NCBI GenBank assembly: GCA_016190585.1
Contig: JACPQH010000038.1
Coordinates: 1-49,185 of the forward strand
Reading direction: 5' to 3'
Length of the DNA stretch: 49,185 nt
Source of the DNA: Chloroflexota bacterium
GTDB taxonomy: Bacteria; Chloroflexota; Dehalococcoidia; Dehalococcoidales; RBG-16-60-22
The translations under genes and the position numbers were made by a program. Under the pieces are notes generated by a model. It did not search any database and was not told the DNA's origin. It saw nothing but the letters and a program-made list of their open reading frames with translations. This document shows, one piece after another, positions 13,481 through 21,769 of this stretch (within the stretch, counting starts at the first letter, position 1; each line of letters begins with the position of its first letter).

Positions 13481-15277
13481 ATGATCATGATGCCGTTTGA
13501 CCTGAAAGAATGCTCCCGGGAATGCGGGTCGGAGTGCAGCGCCAACCTCGCCGGCTGCCCCACCTACAACCGGCTCCCGGAGCCGGTGCAGCAGCTTTGC
13601 CAGTCGAAGCTCTACCTGCTGCGGTATCTGCATCATCTCGACCAGACGGGGATCGCGCTCCCGGAATACCATGACAAGCTGACCCGCAGCCAGTCCGGCA
13701 AATCGCCGAATATCCTCTACCAGGTCGACGACGACGAGTTCGTGCACATCCTGCCGAACCCAGAGGACATTCGCAACCACTACATCATCGTAGTGCCGAG
13801 CCTGGGTGAACCGACGGACGGAGTTCTTGACGCCCTGGAGGAGCGCCTGGCCGACCACGTCAAAAACCTGGAATACGATCCCGAGCAGGGCAGCCTTGTC
13901 AATGTTCTGCTTGAGCTGGTCGACGAGCTGGTGCTGGTCAAGGGCGGCAAAAGCGCCGACCGGACCAGGACCGCGGCAGGCAAGGATAACGGAGAAAACG
14001 GGATAAACACCGGGCAAAAGAAGGCGGGCGGCATGCTGAAACCCGGCCGGAAGATTAAGGACAGGATCGTGGTGACGCCCGTCCAGTACCAGAGCCTGAG
14101 GCATACCTTGCGGTGCCGGCTGGAAGGCCTGGGCATCCTGGAGCCGATGATACGCGATCCCTACATCGAGGATGTCTCCTGCTCCGGCGTGGGCAACATA
14201 TTCGTCGAGCACAAGATTTTTAAAGGCCTCAAGGCCAGCATCGGCTTCCAGGACTGCGATGAGCTGGACAAGTTCGTTATCCAGCTCGCGGAAAGCATCA
14301 AGCGCCCGGTAACCTTCCGCCAGCCGTGCGTGGACGCCTCGCTGCCTGACGGCTCGCGCATCAACATCGTCTACGGGGTCGATGTGTCCAAGCGCGGCAG
14401 CAATTTCACCATCCGCAAGTTTTCCCAGACCCCGATGAGCGTTATCGAGCTTATCCAGCTCGGCTCCCTGAACTACGAGATGGCCGCCTATCTTTCGCTG
14501 ATGCTGCAGCAGGGGATGAACGTCTGGGTCTCCGGCGAGACGGCTTCCGGCAAGACGACCCTGCTTAACGCCCTGACGGCCTTCGTGCCGCCGGACGCCA
14601 AGATCGTGAGCATCGAGGACACCGCCGAAATCCAGGTGCCCCACCCCAACTGGATACGCGGCGTCACGCGCGGCACCGCCAACGACTCCAAGGCGTCCGA
14701 GGTTTCCATGTTCGACCTTCTGAAAGCCGCGCTGCGGCAGCGCCCCAACCTGATCATCGTGGGCGAGATTCGCGGCGCCGAGGGCGCCATCGCCTTCCAG
14801 GCCATGCAGACGGGTCACGCCTGCATGAGCACCTTTCACGCCGCCTCGGTCACCAAGCTGGTACAGCGGCTTACCGGGAACCCGATCAGCGTACCCAAGA
14901 CCTACGTGGACAATCTCAACGTGGTCATCATCGCTCAGGCGGTCCGCCTGCCCAACGGGCGGTCGGTGAGGCGCATCACCAGCATCAACGAGATCGTGGG
15001 TTATGACTCGGTCTCCGACTCCTTTTCGTTCATGGAAGTCTTCACCTGGAACCCGTTTGAGGACGCCTTCATTTTCAAGGGGCACATGAACTCGTTCCTG
15101 CTCGAAGAGAAGATCGCGCCGAAGCTGGGCGTCAGCCACGAAAACATAAGAAAGATATACAGCGAAATAAAGCGGCGCGCCGAGGTATTAAAGAAGATCC
15201 AGGCCCAGGAAATTACGGATTTCTATAATGTCTACGCCGTGTTGAGCAAGGCTTACCGGGAAGGACTATTCCGCTAG
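13481..15277 (+). CDS. arlI: Archaellum motor ATPase ArlI
   Basis: The 598-residue protein is a member of the type II/IV secretion ATPase superfamily. The N-terminal half (about 1-300) includes a Gly/Lys/Asn-rich low-complexity stretch (155-190). The C-terminal ATPase has Walker A GETASGKTT (352-360), an Asp box SIEDTAEIQVPHPNW, Walker B LIIVGEIRG (424-432) and the His box TGHACMSTFHA (444-454). It powers both assembly and rotation of the filament in archaea. Notable is a run of cysteines at 11, 15, 19 and 26 (CSRECGSECS, then LAGC), which could bind a metal or iron-sulfur cluster. I do not recall this as a general ArlI feature. PilT/PilB or TadA is less likely because arlH and arlJ are next to it. 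Confidence 0.95.
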   Translation: MIMMPFDLKECSRECGSECSANLAGCPTYNRLPEPVQQLCQSKLYLLRYLHHLDQTGIALPEYHDKLTRSQSGKSPNILYQVDDDEFVHILPNPEDIRNHYIIVVPSLGEPTDGVLDALEERLADHVKNLEYDPEQGSLVNVLLELVDELVLVKGGKSADRTRTAAGKDNGENGINTGQKKAGGMLKPGRKIKDRIVVTPVQYQSLRHTLRCRLEGLGILEPMIRDPYIEDVSCSGVGNIFVEHKIFKGLKASIGFQDCDELDKFVIQLAESIKRPVTFRQPCVDASLPDGSRINIVYGVDVSKRGSNFTIRKFSQTPMSVIELIQLGSLNYEMAAYLSLMLQQGMNVWVSGETASGKTTLLNALTAFVPPDAKIVSIEDTAEIQVPHPNWIRGVTRGTANDSKASEVSMFDLLKAALRQRPNLIIVGEIRGAEGAIAFQAMQTGHACMSTFHAASVTKLVQRLTGNPISVPKTYVDNLNVVIIAQAVRLPNGRSVRRITSINEIVGYDSVSDSFSFMEVFTWNPFEDAFIFKGHMNSFLLEEKIAPKLGVSHENIRKIYSEIKRRAEVLKKIQAQEITDFYNVYAVLSKAYREGLFR

Positions 15278-15287
15278 GAGGAACAAA

Positions 15288-15734
15288 ATGAGCAACAGCA
15301 GCATCCTGCAGAAGTTATTCGGCGCCAGGAACGGCGGCGCGCCGAGACCGGGCGCGGGGGTAAGCTACCCCGACGTTCCCGAAGTACCCGCCTCCGGGAC
15401 ACCCCCGGAACCGGTCGAGAAAACCGCCGAGGCCCTGCTGCAGCCCGTGAGCCTGGCCGAGCGGCCGCCGGAGGCCCAGGTCACGGTATCGCTGACGGAT
15501 ATCATGCTGCCGACAGTCCCGTCCCCGGAGCCAGGCGCCGGGCCATCCCCGGGCGCTGGGGACGCCTTCAGCGATCTTTTCGAGCACCATGATGATGAGG
15601 ATGACAAGGCGCGCAGCATCTTGCTCAGCTCGCTGCCCGCCGTAACCATGCAGGACGTGCTTCAGGCAAGCGAAACGGTAAAAGCATTACTGGTCCAGTG
15701 GCAGCGGGACCTGGTCGCCACGGACAAACATTAG
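15288..15734 (+). CDS. Proline-rich protein of unknown function at the end of the archaellum operon
   Basis: The protein has 148 residues with a strong Shine-Dalgarno AGGAGGAAC. I do not recognise a family. A short N-terminal amphipathic stretch (SILQKLFGARNG) is followed by a Pro/Gly/Glu-rich disordered region (about 18-95), an acidic patch (FEHHDDEDDKARS) and a C-terminal helix (LPAVTMQDVLQASETVKALL). No membrane segment or signal is seen, so it is probably cytoplasmic. The position right behind arlI and before the kinase operon suggests an adaptor, perhaps linking the ring or motor to signalling where archaea use ArlC/D/E with CheF. That is a guess from position. Confidence 0.75.
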   Translation: MSNSSILQKLFGARNGGAPRPGAGVSYPDVPEVPASGTPPEPVEKTAEALLQPVSLAERPPEAQVTVSLTDIMLPTVPSPEPGAGPSPGAGDAFSDLFEHHDDEDDKARSILLSSLPAVTMQDVLQASETVKALLVQWQRDLVATDKH

Positions 15735-15771
15735 GAAAAATACGATTTGTGGTCCCGGTAAGGAGGCGCCC

Positions 15772-17652
15772 GTGAACCGTCAAGACAGGGCAGAAAAACT
15801 GATCAACCCGCACATATGGCGCATATCCATCGTTCTCCTGGCGTGCATCCTGATCTACTATATCCCCGTCCTGGCCGCGGTGGCGGGGAATGCTCCTGTG
15901 GAGTTCTTCCTGCTGCGGCTTCATAACCTGTGGGGGCTCGACTTTTACGCGATGATATTCTTCGCACCCGTGGCTTACGCCGCTTATGTGCTCGGCATTA
16001 GGGGGGCTATGATTACCACGGGGATTGCCATGCTCGCCATGCTGCCCTACTCGTTAATGGTCGCTCCCTACCCGAACGCCATCTCCCGGCCGATAGGCTT
16101 CGCCCTGATTCTGAGCGCCATCGGGGCGTCAATAGCCATCCTGCAGGAAGGCGACGAAGAGCGCCGCCGGAACACCCGGGAGCTCAAGTGCCTCTATGAC
16201 ATCGGACGGGCCGCGGAAAAAAGCGGCGGTATCCAGCGGTTCCTGGCCGCCGTCGTCGAGATTATACCCGGCGTGATGCCTTATCCCCGGGCGGTAAAGG
16301 TGCGGGCCTTATGGAAGGACATCGTCGTCGAGAGCCCCGGTTTCCATGCCTGCCGCAATCACATCACACAGGAGCTTCTCATCAGCGGGGAGGCGGCCGG
16401 GAGCATCGAGGTGCATCTCCCCTACCACTCGCCTTCCCTGAAAAAACAAGGCTTCCTGATGAAGACCGTCGCCGAGCGGGTAAGCGGGGCGGTCCAGACG
16501 CTGCAACTGGAGGCGTCTCTCCACGAGTATTACGAGCAACTGGAAACGACGGTTGAGGAGCGCACCCGGGACCTGAAGCAGGCTCAGGAAAGGTTGAGAC
16601 TCCTCTCCAATACGGTGAAAAGCGCTACCGACGGCATTGTCCTGGCCGATATGGAGGGAAATATTACCTTCGCGAACGAGGCCAGCAGCCGGCTGTGGGG
16701 CTACGCCGCGGACGAGATTACCCGGATGCGGCTTCCCCGGCTTTACCCGGCCGAGGCGAGACCCCCTGTGGAAACCGAGGTCATTCCCGTCGCCAAGAGC
16801 GGGCCGTGGAGCGGCGAGCTCATGGCGCTGGGCAAGAACGGCCGGGCCTTTCCGGTCCAGGTGACCATCTCCCCGGTGCGGGACGAAGACGGCAAGACGC
16901 TGGCGATAGTCGCCGTTCACCGGGACATCACCGAGACGAAGACCATGCAGGACAAGCTGCTGCGCTCCGAAAAGCTGGCGGCGGTCGGCGAGCTGGCTTC
17001 GGGCGTCGGCCATGAGCTGCGCAACCCCCTCAATGTTATCCGGAACTGCGTCTACCTGCTGGATGTCAGCCTGAACGGGCACGCCGACGAGGACGTGTCC
17101 CGGGCGCTGCACGTGCTCAATCAGCAGGTGGACATCGCCAACAAGATAATCACCGACCTCCTTGATTTCACGCGGGTCAGGGCGCCGTCACCGGTCAGGC
17201 TAGAGCTTATCGGGCTGATAAAAGAAGCGCTTTCCTGGCAGACCATCCCGCAGGAGGTTTCCGTGAACATCGGCGCCAAAGGAGATTCCCCGGTCGTGCT
17301 GGCCGATGCGGAACAGATCGGCCGGGCCTTCACCAATATCATCGCCAACGCCGTTCAGGCGATGAGCAGTCAGGGAGAGCTCAGGATAAACACGGGTATC
17401 GAAGGGGGGTTCGCCTGGTCCCGGTTCGAGGATAACGGCTGCGGCATATCCGAGGGCCAGATGGACCGGCTTTTTGAGCCGCTGTTTACCACCAAGCCCC
17501 GGGGAGTCGGCCTGGGGCTGGCTATATCCAAGCGGCTTATCGAGCAGAACAGCGGCACCATCGAGGTCGAAAGCTCGGCGGGCAAAGGCGCCGCCTTTAC
17601 CGTGAGGCTCCCGCTGGTGGCCGGGGAGGAGGTCGTCAATGCCGCCGCCTAG
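15772..17652 (+). CDS. Membrane PAS-domain sensor histidine kinase
   Basis: The 626-residue protein starts with GTG after AAGGAGG. Four hydrophobic segments lie at about 16-40, 55-75, 80-97 and 106-125 (MASE-like). Then come a GAF-like region (about 135-245), a coiled coil with the S-helix-type sequence TVEERTRDLKQAQERL, a PAS domain (275-385) and a HisKA domain with H414 in GVGHELRNPLN. The HATPase domain has FEDNGCGIS and the GVGLGLA box. It is complete. It overlaps the next gene by 14 bases, so the two are co-translated and H414 probably passes phosphate to the double receiver. Lying behind the archaellum genes on the same strand, it is a candidate motility sensor. Confidence 0.93.
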   Translation: MNRQDRAEKLINPHIWRISIVLLACILIYYIPVLAAVAGNAPVEFFLLRLHNLWGLDFYAMIFFAPVAYAAYVLGIRGAMITTGIAMLAMLPYSLMVAPYPNAISRPIGFALILSAIGASIAILQEGDEERRRNTRELKCLYDIGRAAEKSGGIQRFLAAVVEIIPGVMPYPRAVKVRALWKDIVVESPGFHACRNHITQELLISGEAAGSIEVHLPYHSPSLKKQGFLMKTVAERVSGAVQTLQLEASLHEYYEQLETTVEERTRDLKQAQERLRLLSNTVKSATDGIVLADMEGNITFANEASSRLWGYAADEITRMRLPRLYPAEARPPVETEVIPVAKSGPWSGELMALGKNGRAFPVQVTISPVRDEDGKTLAIVAVHRDITETKTMQDKLLRSEKLAAVGELASGVGHELRNPLNVIRNCVYLLDVSLNGHADEDVSRALHVLNQQVDIANKIITDLLDFTRVRAPSPVRLELIGLIKEALSWQTIPQEVSVNIGAKGDSPVVLADAEQIGRAFTNIIANAVQAMSSQGELRINTGIEGGFAWSRFEDNGCGISEGQMDRLFEPLFTTKPRGVGLGLAISKRLIEQNSGTIEVESSAGKGAAFTVRLPLVAGEEVVNAAA

Positions 17653-18361
17653 CGTCCTGGTGGTTGACGACAATCCCGAGCTGGTCAATACCTTTTTGCT
17701 TATCCTGCGGCGCTGGGGGTACCAGGTGGAGCCGGCCGGGGACGGGATGGCCGCCCTGGAAAAGTTCGAGAAACGAAAATACGACGTCGTCCTGATGGAC
17801 ATGGTGATGCCCCGCATGAACGGCCTGGAGGCTTTTGAGAGGATACGGGAGGCCGACCCCTCGGCGCGGGTCATTCTGATGACAGCCTACTGCGAAGAGG
17901 AGTCGCTGCAGCAGGCCCGGGAGGACGGCATATTCCAGACCGTACCCAAACCGGTCGATCTGAAACTCCTGGCGGACTTGCTGCGGGACGCCACCTCGGA
18001 CCACCGCGTGCTGGTGGTCGATGACAACCCGGAGTTCTGCCAGAGCCTGGCCAGAGCCCTCGAGGTAGCCGGTTTCCGCGTTGAGACCGCGCAGGACGGG
18101 AACGAAGCGGTGGCGAAGGGTAAGGCGAAGCGCCCGACCGTGGCCCTGGTCGACCTCAGGATGCCGGGCATAAACGGGCTTCAGACCTATCTCAAGCTCA
18201 AAGAAAATAACCCGGAGCTGGTGGGCATCATCATGACGGCTTACCGGGATGAGGCGCGGGACCTGGTATCCCGGGCGATTGCCGCCAAGGCCGCCGGCTG
18301 TCTTTACAAGCCCTTCGACGTATCCCAGGTAATCGCGCTGGTGAAGTCCAATGCCGGTTGA
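17639..18361 (+). CDS. Double-receiver response regulator
   Basis: The 240-residue protein is made of two CheY-like receiver domains (1-118 and 122-240) and no output domain. Domain 1 has D10/D11, D54 in VVLMDMVMP and K104 in VPKPVD. Domain 2 has an acidic pair in VVDDN, D172 in ALVDLRMP and a lysine in LYKPFD. Both look functional. Such proteins usually act as phosphate carriers or sinks within a relay. The start overlaps the kinase gene and the end overlaps the next gene by 11 bases, which indicates tight co-expression. Confidence 0.92.
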   Translation: MPPPSVLVVDDNPELVNTFLLILRRWGYQVEPAGDGMAALEKFEKRKYDVVLMDMVMPRMNGLEAFERIREADPSARVILMTAYCEEESLQQAREDGIFQTVPKPVDLKLLADLLRDATSDHRVLVVDDNPEFCQSLARALEVAGFRVETAQDGNEAVAKGKAKRPTVALVDLRMPGINGLQTYLKLKENNPELVGIIMTAYRDEARDLVSRAIAAKAAGCLYKPFDVSQVIALVKSNAG

Positions 18362-20012
18362 TGTCATGCCTGCCCGTGAGACCAGGAAGCATATTCTCCT
18401 GGTGGACGATGACCGGGGTTTCCTCGAGGTGACCCAGATAATTCTCCGCCGGGAAGGGTACGATGTCGCCACGGCGCCAACAGGACGGGAAGCGCTGGAC
18501 AGCGCCGGGGAGAAGGACTTTAACGCCGTGGTGCTGGATATCAGCCTGCCGGACGCCGACGGCACCGAGCTCCTGTCGCGGCTGCTGGAGAAATCGCCGG
18601 CGCTGGTGCCCATCATGCTGACCGGCCGCTCCTCGGTGAGAAACGCCATTGACTCTCTGAACCACGGCGCCTTCGCCTACCTGGAAAAGCCGGTGGAACC
18701 CAGACACCTGCTGTCGGTAATCAAACAGGGGCTGGAGAAGCAGCGGCTGATTGTCGAGCGCGGCCGCCTGCTCGAGGAGCTGGAGCGGAGCAATCGTGAG
18801 ACCCGGCTGCTGCTGAGGGTGTCGCGAGCCGTCGCCCGGTCGCTTAATCCTGAGCGCATCATCGCGGCGGCGCTGGACGCCTTGCAGCCGGATATGGGCG
18901 AGTACGCCATTCATGTCAACCTCGCCGGGGACAATTACCTGAAACTGGCCGGCCAGTACGGTCTTTCCGACATGGTCAAAACGGCCTTGAACGCGGTACC
19001 CGTCGAGGCCGGCGTGGCCGGGGCCGTCTTTCGCAACGGCCTGAGCATCGAGGCGGCGCCGGGGTCGGAAGATGGCGAAATCCCGCCGGCCCTGGCCGGT
19101 GAGGGTTACCGCTGTTACGCGGTGGTGCCGCTGACGGCCGGCGGCGAGCGACTGGGCGTTATGGGCTTCGCTTCGAGATTACCGGTCTTGCCGCGCACCC
19201 TTGATACGCTGGCGGCGGTCGCGCACGAGCTTTCCATCGCCATCAGAAACTCGCAGCTTTACGAGGAAGCCTCGAGCGCCCGGGCGCTCCGGGAGCTTGA
19301 CGCCATGCGCAGCAAGCTATTGGCCAACGTATCCCACCAGCTCCGCGCGCCGCTGGCCGTTATCAAGGGGTACGCCTCCAGCCTCCTTCAGACGGACGTC
19401 ACTTTCGATATTAAAACCCTGCAAGAGTTCCTGGTGGCCATCGACCAAGAAGCCGACAGGCTGGCCCGGCTTATCGACGAGATGCTGCTCATGTGCCGCA
19501 TCGAAAAGGGCGCCCTTGAACTGAGGAGAGACTATTACGCCGTCAGGACTGTCGTGGAGTCGGTTACCGAGCCGCTGGCCAACCTGACCCTGAGGCACCG
19601 GCTGTGTGTCGATATCGCGCCGGGCCTGGCGCCGGTATATGTCGATATCAAGAGAATCGGCGAGGCGCTGGTCAACTTGGTGGAAAATGCCGCCAAATAT
19701 TCTCCGGAGGGCACCGATATTTGTCTCGCGGCCGGACAGGATGCGGACAGGGTCGTCTTCACGGTCAGCGACCAGGGCTGCGGTATCCCGCCGGAGTGCC
19801 GGGAGAAGGTCTTTGAGAGATTCTACCGCGTTCCCGACCCGGCGGTGCAGGCGCGGCCAGGCACCGGGCTGGGGCTAAGCATCTGCCGGGGAATCGTCCG
19901 CGCCCACGGCGGTGAGATCTCCGTCAGGGGCCAACCCGGCGGGGGTTCCGAGTTCTCCTTCTTCTTGCCGCGCGGCGAACAACGGTCCCGGGAGGCAGCG
20001 TGGACAGGCTGA
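18351..20012 (+). CDS. Hybrid receiver-GAF-histidine kinase
   Basis: The 553-residue soluble protein has an N-terminal receiver (12-130, D63 in AVVLDISLP, K113 in LEKPVE), a coiled-coil linker, a GAF domain (about 150-305) and a HisKA domain with H329 in NVSHQLRAPLA. It ends in a HATPase with VENAAKYSP, SDQGCGIP and GTGLGLSI. The usual HE of the H-box is HQ; the same Gln occurs in a fraction of active kinases. With the receiver at the front, it would take phosphate signals from the upstream kinase and regulate the OmpR protein downstream. The stop overlaps the next start by 13 bases. Confidence 0.92.
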   Translation: MPVDVMPARETRKHILLVDDDRGFLEVTQIILRREGYDVATAPTGREALDSAGEKDFNAVVLDISLPDADGTELLSRLLEKSPALVPIMLTGRSSVRNAIDSLNHGAFAYLEKPVEPRHLLSVIKQGLEKQRLIVERGRLLEELERSNRETRLLLRVSRAVARSLNPERIIAAALDALQPDMGEYAIHVNLAGDNYLKLAGQYGLSDMVKTALNAVPVEAGVAGAVFRNGLSIEAAPGSEDGEIPPALAGEGYRCYAVVPLTAGGERLGVMGFASRLPVLPRTLDTLAAVAHELSIAIRNSQLYEEASSARALRELDAMRSKLLANVSHQLRAPLAVIKGYASSLLQTDVTFDIKTLQEFLVAIDQEADRLARLIDEMLLMCRIEKGALELRRDYYAVRTVVESVTEPLANLTLRHRLCVDIAPGLAPVYVDIKRIGEALVNLVENAAKYSPEGTDICLAAGQDADRVVFTVSDQGCGIPPECREKVFERFYRVPDPAVQARPGTGLGLSICRGIVRAHGGEISVRGQPGGGSEFSFFLPRGEQRSREAAWTG

Positions 20013-20695
20013 ATATACTGGTCGCCGATGATGACCCCGCTATCTTGAAGCTGCTGTGCTCCAATCTGAAAGCCAGGGGGTACGAGGTCACGGCTGTCGA
20101 CAGCGGGGACAAGGCCCTGGTCGTCGTCGAGGATAAACTGGTGGACCTGGTCATCCTGGACATCATGATGCCTAAAGTGAACGGCATCGAGGTCTGCCGC
20201 CGCATCCGGGAGTGGTCGCAGGTCCCCATAATAATGCTCAGCGCCTGTGGCGAGGACAGCGACAAGGTGCAGTGCCTTGACCTGGGCGCCGATGATTACC
20301 TGATGAAACCGTTCAGCATCGCCGAGCTTGTCGCCAGGGTCAAGACCGCGCTGCGCCACTCCGGTACCGCCCGCGTGACCGGCGGCCCCCCCGCCCTGGT
20401 CTCGGGTGAAATGGAGATTAATTTCGCCCAGCGGCGGGTCACCGTGCGGGGCAGCGACTTGAAGCTTACGCCCACCGAATACATTCTGCTGCAGTTTCTC
20501 GCAACCCACGCCAATAAGGTGATTACACACACCATGCTTCTGCAAAAGGTCTGGGGACAGCAGTACTATTCCGAGAGACAGTACCTGCATGTCTTCATCA
20601 GCCGTCTGCGCCGGAAGCTTGAGCCTGACCCGGAGAACCCCCGGTTCATCATCACGGTCCCGGGGGTCGGTTACTGCCTGTCATGCCCCGCATGA
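20000..20695 (+). CDS. OmpR/PhoB-family response regulator, relay output
   Basis: The 231-residue protein starts with GTG inside the end of the kinase gene. The receiver is intact (D10-D12, D54 in LVILDIMMP, K103 in LMKPF). The winged helix (about 135-228) has LTPTEYILLQFLATHANKVI and the recognition segment QYLHVFISRLRRKL. It is the only DNA-binding protein of this four-gene set and so the likely output of the relay. Targets are not evident; the archaellum operon upstream is the obvious candidate. Confidence 0.94.
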   Translation: MDRLNILVADDDPAILKLLCSNLKARGYEVTAVDSGDKALVVVEDKLVDLVILDIMMPKVNGIEVCRRIREWSQVPIIMLSACGEDSDKVQCLDLGADDYLMKPFSIAELVARVKTALRHSGTARVTGGPPALVSGEMEINFAQRRVTVRGSDLKLTPTEYILLQFLATHANKVITHTMLLQKVWGQQYYSERQYLHVFISRLRRKLEPDPENPRFIITVPGVGYCLSCPA

Positions 20696-20795
20696 GGCTG
20701 ACCACTCGTGTTCCGCCTTTTGCCTTTGTTCCCCCGGCATAACCCGGTCCGCCACTTTCATTCTCCAATGCACCTTCAGCCCGGTTAACATCTAC

Positions 20796-20825
20796 TTGAC
20801 GAACGACGTTAAAGCGCCATATCAT
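20796..20825 (+). promoter_or_regulatory. Putative sigma-70 promoter
   Basis: TTGACG (20796-20801) and TATCAT (20820-20825) are separated by 18 bp, about 30 bp upstream of the start of the LUD-domain gene. The -35 is one base and the -10 two bases off consensus. Confidence 0.45.
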
Positions 20826-20853
20826 TCAGCCAATATGGCCGCGAGGTAAGGCT

Positions 20854-21567
20854 ATGAATGACGAGATACAAACCGTAATACAATCGCTGGTAAAAAATGA
20901 ATTCGACGTACGCTACGCAGAGAATTCCGACGCCGCTCGTCAAATAATCCTGGACATGATCCCGGACGGAGGCGTAGTTGGAGTTGGCGATTCGGTAACG
21001 GTAAGACAACTAGGCGTTTTCGAAGCTTTGCAGCAGCGGGGGACGCCAGTTATCAATCCTTGGGCCAGCGAAGAAAAACCGCTAACGTGGGCAGAAGTTT
21101 TTGACATGATAAGGAAGACCCGGGACAGCGACGTGTTCCTGACCGGCAGTAATGCGGTAACTCGCGATGGCAAGATAGTGAATACTGACATGACCGGCAA
21201 CCGGGTAAGCGCCATGATATACGGCGTACCTTTGGTGATTCTGGCCATCGGCCGGAATAAGATAACTAAAGACGTCGCCCAGGCATTAGACCGACTTAAA
21301 AATATCGTCGCGCCAGAACACTGCCAAACCAAGGCCAGGAAGACCCCTTGTGCGGTTACGGGGAGATGCACTGACTGTAATTCAGCGCAAAGGATTTGCC
21401 GCGTTACGACAATAATGGAGAAAAGACCTTTCCAGACTGATATAAAGGTGGTGATGATTGACCAGGATCTCGGACTATCCTGGAATCCGGATTGGGATAG
21501 GGACAGGATTGAAGCAATCAAACGCAATTATAAGGCACTCACCAGGCCTCGCCGATTGCCCGATTAA
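20854..21567 (+). CDS. LUD-domain protein (LutC/YkgG-like)
   Basis: The 237-residue protein has a LUD (DUF162) fold: GVVGVGDSVTVRQLGVFEAL near the start and LTGSNAVTRDGKIVNTDMTG in the middle are typical. The C-terminal part has a cysteine group (TPCAVTGRCTDCNSAQRIC). Related proteins are subunits of lactate-utilisation complexes, but stand-alone LUD proteins with a cysteine tail are common in anaerobes and have no settled role. No LutA or LutB partner is nearby. A sigma-70-like promoter precedes it and a hairpin follows. Its codon use looks somewhat more AT-rich than its neighbours, which might mean separate acquisition. Confidence 0.88.
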   Translation: MNDEIQTVIQSLVKNEFDVRYAENSDAARQIILDMIPDGGVVGVGDSVTVRQLGVFEALQQRGTPVINPWASEEKPLTWAEVFDMIRKTRDSDVFLTGSNAVTRDGKIVNTDMTGNRVSAMIYGVPLVILAIGRNKITKDVAQALDRLKNIVAPEHCQTKARKTPCAVTGRCTDCNSAQRICRVTTIMEKRPFQTDIKVVMIDQDLGLSWNPDWDRDRIEAIKRNYKALTRPRRLPD

Positions 21568-21579
21568 ACCGCTGGCCCT

Positions 21580-21619
21580 GCCCTTGCCAAGCTGGCAACC
21601 GGAAAGGGCTCTTGTTTCC
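21580..21619 (+). terminator. Probable terminator after the LUD gene
   Basis: GCCCTT (21580-21585) pairs with AAGGGC (21604-21609), enclosing a smaller GCCA-AGC-TGGC hairpin. A T-rich stretch (TCTTGTTTCC) follows. The stem is short and imperfect. Confidence 0.5.
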
Positions 21620-21769
21620 TTATCTGGACCGGGTGTAGAATAGGCCGGATTCAGACGGACTTGTATTTAAGGGAAGGGTGTATTGGCTTTTAAGGCTCCG
21701 GTGTGACGGGATTAATATTTCAGATGAGCGTTTCCAGCGCAATAAAATCTAAGTTTTCAGGAGGCTTTC

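Noticed and set aside
13448..15139. 563-residue minus-strand frame opposite arlI
   Set aside because: arlI is unmistakable by its Walker motifs; the opposite frame has no domain and no ribosome site.
5544..15734. Bacterial type IV pilus or Tad pilus
   Set aside because: ArlH, the ArlF/G pair, the archaellin C-terminal pattern and the ArlI/ArlJ type fit an archaellum; no PilQ, PilM-P or TadB/C-type genes are present.
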